From Protostelium mycophagum (lineage: Eukaryota > Evosea > Variosea > Protosteliida > Protosteliaceae): a stretch of DNA of 21,656 nt. The stretch covers positions 1-21,656 of the forward strand of contig MZNV01001011.1 in the NCBI GenBank assembly GCA_002081555.1. The letters run 5' to 3'. The translations under genes were made by a program, and so were the position numbers. Below the pieces are notes generated by a model. It worked only from the letters and a program-made list of their open reading frames with translations. It was not told the DNA's origin and made no database searches. Shown here in pieces: positions 10,482 through 18,894 of the stretch (positions are counted from its first letter, which is position 1; each line of letters begins with the position of its first letter).

Positions 10482-11087
10482 ATGCAACAGAATGGGATGC
10501 CAACAAGCCATGATATTAACATGAGAAGTGCTCAAGATGGCTGTATGTGGAGAGGGAGAGATATAACATATGTGAGGAGTAGAAGAGTATGTAAGAAGTG
10601 GAGAGAGAGAGGTATGTGGGATCATGAGAGATCAGATTTACTCAAGTGTGAAAATGGATGGGTTCTTCCTTGCACCACAGGACTATGAGACATTAAGACA
10701 TTGCGTGTAGATTTTGTGAGGCTCTTGTTGCAATATAATATTGATCCATCAGCCAAAAACAATAAACAATTAGAGATGATTGTTGCAACAGGGTATTTGC
10801 ATCACTCTATGACAATTTTGCAATTAGAGTAGCTTCAGAGAATGGACAAACAGAGATCATTAAAGATGTTGTTACAGGATGATACAGCAAATCCATCAAC
10901 CAATAGTAAATATGCAATAAGAAAAGCTTCAGAGAATGGACACACAGAGATAGTCAAAGGTGTTATTGCAGGACAGCAATGGATCCATCAGCCAACGAAA
11001 ATTATGCAATCAGAAGAGCAACAAGGAATAAACACACACAGATTGCGAGGATGTTATCACAGGACAGCAGGGTGAAAAGAATCAATC
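10482..11087 (+). pseudogene. Decayed ankyrin-repeat gene
   Basis: The right part (about 10700-11087) encodes recognisable ankyrin units of one amoeba/protist style family: DFVRLLLQYNIDPSAKNNK, NFAIRVASENGQTEIIK, MLLQDDTANPSTNSKYAIRKASENGHTEIVK, then DPSANENYAIRRATRNKHTQIARMLSQDSRVKRINL and a stop at 11085-11087. The units lie in different frames. Slips are needed within the tract at about 10862 and 10960, a piece of one unit is missing near 10800, and an in-frame stop lies at 10686-10688. No small-intron solution restores the frame. The upstream frame from 10482 contains VRSRRVCKKWRERG, faintly like an F-box helix, but this is too weak to call. The block looks like a decayed copy of an expanded host family. 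Ankyrin units bind proteins; no function is expected from this copy. Confidence 0.6.
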
Positions 11088-11296
11088 TTTGAAGAAGGAA
11101 TAAATGTTGGTTAAATCAGCACTTGAATCTTTCTGTGTTGACCCTTTTGAAAACTGAATGGTTCTTGTCACTTTTCTTACCAAGGGTACAAATATTTGAG
11201 ACCTGCATGAACTGCATGATTTACTGAGAAGAAGCATTCAGGAATTTAAAGGGTTAAATTATTCTCTTCTATTGTGCACAGTAAGCACAAAGAATT

Positions 11297-13297
11297 TTAT
11301 TTTGTGATAAGTCCTGCTAAGAAGGAGTCAAGACTTTCTATGTCCTCCTTCAGCCTCTCCAATAACCCTTCATGCTCGGCATCACCCTTTGCAAAATAAG
11401 ACCAGTTGAACATACTGTCTCTCCATTCCTTTACTCTCTCTTGTGCTTCTTCAACCTATACTTTTTTTAATGTGGAGATCTCTGCGCAATGCACCACTAC
11501 CTTTTCTTGCGAGGTGCTATCCAATTTTTTGTATTCTTGTATAATGGGTGAGATCTTATCAAAATTGGGGTGTTTCCTCTCTATATCCCAGGCATAAATC
11601 TTCTTACCCCATGCCTCTACCTCCTCTTCCCAGGAGGCCTGGCTCCACTTAATTTTATGTAAGAAATAATATTCCAACCTCGTCGACGAGTTGTAATTCT
11701 CCATTTTGAAAGATCAGTTTTCCATCCACCCAGGAATACTCGACCCTGTTTGTCAGTTGTAGATAGGGATAAGAGAGAATACCTATTTGTACCAACATAT
11801 ACAATAGTGATGATCGGGTTGTAGATAGGTTTGGTCGTTAGCTTGATGGCAATGACATCAGCTCTCTTTCCAACCTCCAAAGAACCAATGAGATGCTCCA
11901 TTCCTACATGTGTCATCATCAGCACAACTCTTATTTCTTACCCAGAGCTTTCGCTCCATTGATCGTTCCTAGTTTTAAAATTTGGGATGCTATATTGGTG
12001 ATCAATATATAATGTATAATATATATAGAATAAGCACCTGGTATTGCGGGGTCTTCAACTCGAAGTTTATCAACGAGAGCTGAAGTTCTCATCTCCCCGA
12101 GCATGTCTAAATCGTCATTCGAGGCGGCCCCGTCGGTACCGATGCCCACATTGACGCCTGCAAGGAGGAGTTTAGAGGTAGGACAGATTCCACTGCCAAG
12201 CTTCAAGTTGGACTCTGGACAATGAGCTATAGAAGCACCTAAGGTGGTTTCAGAGGACAAGGAACAGTTGAAAGTACCTGCTTTAGCCATGATGTTGATC
12301 TCTTCCTCAGTCAATTGTGTCATGTGGACTGCAATCAGTCTCTGATTAACCATATTGAGATCCACCTAACAGTCTCAGATAATGGAGTGAATCTTAGTAA
12401 AGTTCACCAATCTTTGTATCGGTGTCTTTCCGTGTGTTGATTTATGCTCAGAAACTTCTCTTGCAGTTTCGTGTAAATGTATGTGAATTTTAGTATCATA
12501 TTTCTCTGATATTTCCTTCATACGTAATAGACCATTATCATCAACTATTTAATATTAACCAACTATTTATGATATTACTACACACCAGTATACGTTGCAT
12601 GAGGAGCAAGCACTATTTTGATTCTATCATTCCCCTTCCATCTCTCCATCAGATTCAAACCCTGTCCAGTGAGCAAAGAAAACCTTCTACTTCCTCACCT
12701 TCTGAACATATTCCTCTTGTGTTGTTGCCCAAGCGCTGGGAAATTGAATAATTATGGCTCCAATGGTTGCTCTTATACCACTCTCTTCAACAACTTCTGC
12801 TGTGACTTCCGGGAAGAAGTACATGTCATTGAAACAGGTCACTCCCGATTTGATCATCTCTGAAACGGCGATTCTGCTACCTGCTCGAACAAACTCAGGA
12901 GACATCCACTTTCCCTCGTGAGGAAACATGAAATGCTGCAGAATAATGTCAGTTTTCAATAATCTTTGATCAACATACCGTGAGCCACTCGTGTAATTCC
13001 ACTCCATCACAAAGTCCTCTTAACAAGGTCATAGGAGAATGTGAATGTAAATTGATGAGCCCTGGCATCAGTGCATGATCTTTCAGATGATGCTCCTATT
13101 GAGATTGAGTGAAGAAAAAACATCCTCTTGATTACTTGATTAGAAATATATTTTGCTGCTACGTCTTGAGTGGGCAAGATGGATAAAATAACACCCTCGT
13201 TCACAACTAAGGTATGGTGTTCGTAATATTTCCCCTCAGGAATAACTGGCACGATCCATCTTGCGTGGATTAAGAGGTCCACTTTCTCCTGGCCCAT
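11297..13297 (-). CDS. 5'-methylthioadenosine/S-adenosylhomocysteine deaminase-type amidohydrolase with C-terminal extension
   Basis: Metal-dependent hydrolase of the SsnA/MtaD group, predicted to deaminate MTA, SAH or adenosine. Twelve exons: 13136-13297, 12979-13095, 12699-12935, 12586-12661, 12408-12544, 12278-12365, 12038-12238, 11942-11989, 11783-11903, 11679-11745, 11501-11638, 11297-11455; introns 37-48 nt; 516 aa against about 430-440 for bacterial MtaD. Motifs: DLLIHARWIVPVIPEG at the N-terminus, PGLINLHSHSPMTLLRG with metal ligands H71 and H73, HIHLHE with H220 and E223, AVHMTQLTEEE with H257, AHCPESNLKLGSG, and GIGTDGAASND with the catalytic D308; then GSLEVGKRAD and WVDGKL. Intron 12239-12277 is 39 nt, lacks a stop and would be missed by a simple frame reading. 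Similarity to bacterial MtaD persists to VEAWGKKI; about 80 further residues are helical and charged. The gene looks acquired from bacteria and later intron-filled. Known relatives of MTA deaminase are rare in eukaryotes. Confidence 0.9.
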
Positions 13298-13530
13298 TTT
13301 TCTCAATGTTCCATCACTTTTTCGAATTCATTACGTAAGTGAGAGAGATGTACGATCATTTTCGGGGTCATCTCGATTTCGTGAATCTGATGGGCAAGTG
13401 GAGTGGGCCGATCTCTGAGAACGTTTTGCCTCTTCTGATTCCTGTGATCGCTTCTGTGTTCACAATAAAATTAAAATATTTTGTTTGTTGTGTTGTAGAT
13501 TCCAACAGAAGCTTGTGACCAGGAAGATCC
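13298..13530. promoter_or_regulatory. Divergent intergenic region, amidohydrolase/coiled-coil gene
   Basis: Contains both start regions. On the plus strand an ATG at 13348 opens 56 codons (MYDHFRGHLDFVNLMGKW...) ending at 13518. A 54-nt intron 13495-13548 would join it in phase to the coiled-coil gene, giving an alternative first exon. No recognisable control element was found. Confidence 0.35.
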
Positions 13531-15131
13531 ATGTGGAAAATGCCCAAGTCTTGTGCACTTGATGATTCAGAACATTCACATTCATCCAATTCAGTAATTC
13601 TGTTTGACACTTCCTCCACACCCTCCTACAATGCTGCGGACGCAGTACTCTTGGAGCCGGGCGGCACTCAAGATTCTTTCAGTTTTTTGAGGAATACAAC
13701 ACAAAATGATTCAGCAGATGTGTGTAATCAGAAAACATCTCCATTCTGAGGATGTTTTAGCATTCAGGCATTTCCTCTGAGATTCCATATACTCCTGCAT
13801 CAGATTTATTTTCCACTGTAGAATCGGTGATCGAAGAGAAAGATCGGCAACTTAAGATATTGAGAGAAAGAACAAGAGAAGCAATCAGACAACAAGAAGA
13901 GAAGATTCAACAGGTGAAGGTCCACTTATTTTACGAAGAATAGGTGAATAGAATAAATTATTGTACAGCTGCAAATAGAGAACAGACGTATATTATCTTT
14001 AGAAAGTAGTATTACGGAGGTATATATTGATCTAGAGAGACAAAAGAAAACAAGAGAAGAATTAGAAGTGGAGATTGTAGAATTAAGAGAAGAGAGGGAC
14101 ACGATGATAAAAGAGAAAGAAAAGGTGGAGAATAGAAATGGATAGAAGGGATGGATAACAAAGGAGCATAGATATCAGATACAAGAAGGAGGGAGTTGTC
14201 AGCCTCAGCAGCACGTACAGTCAGTCTATCTACACAATTAGATTCTGTGAAGAAAGAGATGGACAAGATGAAACAGGATGAGAAGGAAGAAAGAATTCGA
14301 TATAATAATATTATCGATCAATTAAGACTGGAGAGTGACAGGGCATCGTCTTTACAACAACAGAACGCACACCTTACTTCAGAAATGAAAAGACTTGAAG
14401 AAAATATATTGTACAGAGAGATTGGAGAGAGTAAGGAAGGATTCAATGTAGATGATCCATTGGAAGGATTGAATATACATGAGGTAGATAATCATATAGA
14501 TATATTCTAATAAATCAAGGTATCATCCACAAATATATGTATTGATAGAGAGAGGTATGTATCGATAGAGAGAGGTATGTAGTGATAGAGAGAGGTGTGT
14601 ATGTAGTGATAAAGAGAGGGTGAGGAAGATGGAGGCGGAGATAACAGAATTAAGAAATAGACTATCAGAATGTGGAGAAGAGATACTTTCGCTAAGAAAA
14701 CAAGTAGGGTTTAGCGATATTTGTTTGAATATATTGATGTAGAATATATATTGATGTAGAATATATATTGATGTGGGACAGATCACAATCGTGAGTCGAA
14801 CAGATGAATCAACGAAGAAAGATTACTCAAGGGAAGTAGCAAAATTGAAGACACAATTGGCATTCAAAGAGCAAGAGATCAGAACAATTGCTCTAGGTAT
14901 ATGATAAAATAAACCATTCTTTGGAATCCATAATGATACAGATATCTGATGATCACAGAAAAGAGTGAAGTGATTGTGGAGGATAGTAAGAAGAGGCATA
15001 GGAATAAATCACAACATATGGAAGATGCCTTAAAGGTATATTCATCAAAATAAACCAATTATAAATAAATCAAGGGGATCGGAACGCCAATAGTCTTCAC
15101 AAAAAAGCAAAAATATAAAGATAATCCTTAA
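13531..15131 (+). CDS. Coiled-coil protein of unknown function
   Basis: I do not recognise this gene. My model has nine exons: 13531-13719, 13761-13913, 13969-14124, 14172-14483, 14520-14554, 14607-14703, 14782-14896, 14959-15035, 15075-15131, about 396 aa, all phases closing. The first 80 residues are Ser/Thr/Asp-rich and probably disordered (DDSEHSHSSNSV, DTSSTPSYN). From about residue 85 the protein is almost pure E/K/R/Q coiled coil (VIEEKDRQLKILRERTREA; EELEVEIVELREERDTM; RLESDRASSLQQQNAHL), with a basic tail ending in TPIVFTKKQKYKDNP. A structural, cytoskeletal or Golgi-tether role would be typical, but this is a guess. The 35-nt exon and the introns around it lie in tandem repeats that themselves supply donors and acceptors, so splicing there is uncertain. 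The gene could start further upstream at 13348. It ends 25 bp from the convergent NOC3 gene. Confidence 0.6.
14541..14620 (+). repeat. 20-bp tandem repeat across a short exon/intron boundary
   Basis: Three copies at exact 20-bp spacing (14541-14560, 14561-14580, 14581-14600), core GATAGAGAGAGGTATGT, and a fourth diverged copy after a 4-bp insertion. Each copy holds an AG|GTATGT or AG|GTGTGT donor and the junctions give TAG acceptors. Confidence 0.8.
14727..14775 (+). repeat. 17-bp tandem repeat inside an intron
   Basis: About three copies of GAATATATATTGATGTA (first copy 3 bases shorter) fill most of the 78-nt intron 14704-14781 of the coiled-coil gene. Confidence 0.8.
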
Positions 15132-15156
15132 CGAATAGGTCGATTGTATTAAATAC

Positions 15157-17482
15157 TCAAGGAAACTGAGTGGCTAACAATCTTTCTGTGTCGTCGATCA
15201 TATCTTGCAACTTCTGTCCGAAGGTTGTTGCTGTAAAGTCATGCCCACTCTTGATTTTCTATGCAGATAAGATGATTATCTTTGAATGCGAAAGATCACC
15301 TTCTGTCCACCTTTGGCCTTGGTAAGTGGATGTTTTGTGGGTTTTGGAGCACCAAAAGGGTCTCTCCCTGATCCATTCATGTGTATCTCCAACACTTCCC
15401 TCAATCCAATATCACGGTGAAACAATTCTTTCACTTGAGTGCTCCACCTAATAAATGAATAATGAATCACACCCATCAAAACTGACCTATTTGTCTTGAG
15501 TTTAGTGCCTTCTTGATTCTTGTTTGTTGATGAATATTGATTGACCATCTCCGTCACGATGGCTACCACAACCGGGTGGTAATGATTATATAATCCGTTC
15601 ATCTCTACCAGAGTTGAAGCAAATCCATTGGAGTTCTCAGGATCATCTGATTCCCATAGAAACACACCAGAACCTACATGCTCCCCATCCATCAAGGATG
15701 TGATACGTCCTTGTTTCTAGATATAATGATTATCATCCATACTTATAGTAAACATACCTTGAATATAGAATTGATCAGAAATAAAATGGGGATCAACAAG
15801 TCGGTATCCATGTTGAGGGATAGGATGAACATCCTCTTTACGAAGGATGCGAGCCTATCCATAGGTACTCTCTTCGTTTGGACTAACAGCAAATGTAGAC
15901 ATTCCAATACTAGTCCGCACTCCGTGTGCCAAGTATCTTCGGAAGAATTAAGACATAATTCAGGCAGTATTCTGTACAAAAATACGTAGAAATCCTTCAG
16001 ATCGACTTCCAAGGTCTCTGTATTTTCTCAGAATGGTTTATAGATATGATATTACCTTGATGTCTTGCAACAGCGACGGCTGTTGATGTGGCTTGTAGTT
16101 TGACAGCCAAGGATGATTTAGAATCGGGTCTGATGAATGATTTTAATACATTCAATAGATCACTGACCACTTCCACCGATATCAAGTGAGAGAATTTTGT
16201 AAACCCTTTCAATACGGGGGTCAATAGTACATTCCCAGGCTGATTCTTTAATATTCTAAAGTAGCACGTGAACACCCATTTCAACACTTCCGCTTGCTAT
16301 TGTAATGAGTTATTATAGTATAGGATAGTATAGGATAGTATAGTATATTATAGTATATTATAGTATATGATACGTACGTTCTTTTTGAAAGATTGCTCCT
16401 TTCTCTTGCCTTGAAGATCAGCTAGTTTACTCCTGATGATCTCCTCCTCTCTGGATTTATTGTATTTCTTCTCAATCTTCTTTCTCTTGTCTATTTCTAA
16501 CATCTCCGCTGAATTCAGAACCTCGTCGATACGCAAATGTAGTAGCACATTCAAGACCTATATGTATTTTTATCTTATTTATGTTGGCAGCATACCTCTG
16601 GTGTGACTCTGTATTCCCTCTTCTTAACAAGATCACCGATATTTCTTACCAGTCGAATAGAAGCTTCGCCCTCAGTATCTTCCTCAAATACATTCACTAT
16701 CGCTCGGCTCGATGTTTCAACAATCTATCTCATCAATATGTATGTATATCTTATGTATATCTTATGTACATATATAATACATATGTGTAGTTGTACACAC
16801 CTGTGAGTTTCTAGATAATAGAAGAGGAACGCAGATGGCAATAATATTTGCGTGAAGGTTGAAGCTCATGGCAGATTTAAGAAGTTGACAGAGACACTTG
16901 GCCGCCGTGACGTTAAGATTCTTCTCTTTAAGCGCTCTCTCTAATATACCGATGTACTTCTTATAATAATTCACCAAATGTTGCTCATAAGTTCTTGTCG
17001 CTTTGACCTACACCTATTACTTCCGAGCATATATAAAGACACTCACCTCCTTGGTCACAGAAGCACTCTTTTCCACTTCTGTTAGCTCTCGAATGACATA
17101 TCTAATATAATTATTTTTTTTAATTTTCAAGCAAAAACAACTCACGAGGGCATGATGTCCTGAAAGACAGCCAGCATGGAGATGAGTGCCAATTTGTTTG
17201 TAGTTACGTCATCTTTCATCTCAGGTTGGGAGAAGACATCAATCAATAATTTTAGAGATGTGATCTAAGATCATCAGAACACATATATGTTAAAATTGAT
17301 ACATTATCTTGAGGATTCTCTATGATGAGGGCACAAGCTGCAGCTATGGCATTCTTCCTCGCTCCCTCGTCCAAATCAAGAAGTTCGAAACGGCTCTCCC
17401 TCTTTGCCTTCTTTTTTTCTAGAGCAGCCTCATGTTCTTCTTGACTCCTTTTCAGCTGTGCTGGCGTGAACCCGTAGACCAT
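15157..17482 (-). CDS. NOC3: Nucleolar complex protein 3 (NOC3)
   Basis: Ribosome biogenesis factor that pairs with NOC2 in pre-60S export; in yeast also linked to replication licensing. Eleven exons: 17303-17482, 17146-17264, 17047-17101, 16801-17007, 16596-16724, 16378-16557, 16056-16296, 15758-16017, 15487-15716, 15300-15447, 15157-15258, giving 616 aa (human NOC3L about 800). Colinear family motifs: KNAIAAACALIIENPQDN, the helical repeat start LALISMLAVFQDIMPSYVIRELTE, YEQHLVNYYKKYI, AAKCLCQLLKSAMSFNLHANI, LRIDEV followed by a lysine-rich stretch, TCYFRILKN and VLKGFTKFSHLISVEVVSDLL, DLKDFYVFLYRIL, VGSGVFLWESDDPENSN and LYNHYHPVV. Only about 45 residues precede the conserved region against roughly 200 or more in animals, so either the acidic/basic N-terminal part is lost or an upstream exon is missed. 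Start ATG 17482 is 100 bp from the divergent HugZ-like gene. Confidence 0.92.
16311..16370 (-). repeat. 10-bp AT-rich tandem repeat in a NOC3 intron
   Basis: About six 10-bp copies alternating TATAGGATAG and TATAGTATAT variants make up most of the 81-nt intron 16297-16377. Confidence 0.85.
16741..16773 (-). repeat. 11-bp tandem repeat in a NOC3 intron
   Basis: Three copies of TATGTATATCT (last copy altered) lie within the 76-nt intron 16725-16800. Confidence 0.75.
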
Positions 17483-17582
17483 GATCCACCCGGAAAAATG
17501 AGAAACAAGGGTGAAAAAGGCCGAGTTGTAGAATCTGTCACTCAGCCGAATCAGATCAATATCACATTCCATTGTCACAAAA
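17483..17582. promoter_or_regulatory. Bidirectional promoter between NOC3 and the HugZ-like gene
   Basis: The two ATGs (17482 minus, 17583 plus) are 100 bp apart, so shared control is inferred from layout. No specific motif was recognised. Confidence 0.4.
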
Positions 17583-18800
17583 ATGCAGAGAGGGCTATTA
17601 AAGCAGAGAAGACAATTGTCCAATCTCTTTTTGCAACGAAGGAATAATTCAAATACAAATGTGATCTCAATCATACAGAGGGCTAGGACACTGATGGAGT
17701 CCAGAAAGATCGGTGTCTTAACAACAGGTATGTAGTACACATTATTCATTTTCTGACTGTGTTAGTCTCTTCAGAGAGGGAAAAGGCAGGTAGGCAGGAC
17801 TTGTGATATCCAAACGAATGACTCTTGAAGGCTCCGATGCACCTCTTTGGGGCTCTCAGATGCCCTATGTCGTGGACAGAAACGACAATGGAAGACCAAT
17901 CATCGCGCTCAGACCAGATGAGGAGCATTCTGTTTTCATCAAAGAAACTCCAAAGGTGTCTCTAGTCGTGAGTAAATCGGTTGTTGTTGTGGATAAACTG
18001 AGATCGCGTAGGTGTATCACTACACACCGAGGGAGATCCCGCCTATTTCACTCCCCATTCCTAGAATCAATCTTAAATGTTATGCTAATCTTTTAGAGGT
18101 TGTTATTTCGCTCTTGAATGTCTGTTTAAAATTGAAAAGCAAGATTAACTGAATAAGGGGGAGAAGAGTGAAGAGGCGAGAAGGTTATTCATAGAGAGAC
18201 ATAAAGGAGCACGAGATATATTATTGAATGAAAGATTTGATTATTATCAGTTGGACCCACTAGAAATATTCTTCCTCAATGGGTGAGCATAGAATATAGA
18301 ATATAGAATATAGAATACAGAACATAGAATATAGAATATATTGTTGAACTGAGAGTGATTAGGAAAGAATATGGAAAGACAGAAGTAATAAGAGCGGAGG
18401 AATATAAAAATACAACACCAGACGTACTATACAGAGATTCCATCAATATTTTATCTCAAGTAAACGAGAAGCACGGAGAGACATTGCATTATTTTCCTGA
18501 GGCATACGCAGGTGATTATTGATGATATGGATATTGAACTGATTATGATTGTAGATACACCAGTATTGCCACACCACCCGTCATTTGTCTATTCTGTGGA
18601 TCGGCTCGGGTTCAATATGATGTGTAAGAGTATGGAGAGCAGATGGATTGACTTCAGGCTCCCTTTTGAAAGGGAGATGACAGACGCAGACTCTGTGCTC
18701 GCCGCATTCGATTCAGCTGCTGAGTATGCTGAAGAGAAGGTTTGTATTTCTGATTTCTTTGTGAAATATTTTGGAATAGATATGCATGAAATTGAGATAG
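17583..18800 (+). CDS. HugZ/PNPOx-like split-barrel protein with DUF2470, probably organellar
   Basis: FMN- or haem-binding split-barrel family protein (pyridoxamine-phosphate-oxidase-like, HugZ or glutamyl-tRNA reductase-binding type). Exons: 17583-17727, 17766-17789, 17831-17967, 18012-18098, 18158-18282, 18363-18511, 18555-18739, 18780-18800; about 290 aa. If the last 40-nt intron (18740-18779) is retained the stop is at 18805 instead. The N-terminus MQRGLLKQRRQLSNLFLQRR has many Arg and no acid, like a mitochondrial presequence. Then the family pattern: RTLMESRKIGVLTT, the characteristic WGSQMPYVVD, RPDEEHSVFIKETPKVSLVV and FDYYQLDPLEIFFLNG. The C-terminal DUF2470-like part has VNEKHGETLHYF, VDRLGFNMMC and WIDFRLPFEREMTDAD. 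The exact substrate cannot be told. Exon 2 is only 24 nt, so the middle of the model is the weakest part. Convergent with the MFS gene, about 95 bp away. Confidence 0.78.
18289..18340 (+). repeat. 7-bp TAGAATA microsatellite in an intron
   Basis: About seven copies of ATAGAAT, two with single changes, occupy most of the 80-nt intron 18283-18362 of the HugZ-like gene. Confidence 0.85.
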
Positions 18801-18894
18801 AATAGATTTTAAACAGCAAATTCTCTCGCTCGATTGGAAAATAAAAGGCAATAATATACGAATAAAGATATTTATCTTTATATTATATGTGCAG

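Noticed and set aside
12239-12277. Reading this segment as coding in the deaminase (13 extra residues)
   Set aside because: It interrupts the conserved AKAG-ASIAHCPESN motif and has intron ends and size; splicing restores the family sequence.
13368-13619. 83-codon minus-strand frame between the deaminase and the coiled-coil gene
   Set aside because: Antisense to the first coiled-coil exon; no recognisable motif, and no splice link to the deaminase was found.
17498-17647. Plus-strand frame MRNKGEKGRVVESVTQ... as a small gene
   Set aside because: It overlaps, in another frame, the exon from 17583 that joins in phase to the HugZ-like gene; no family match and no good continuation.
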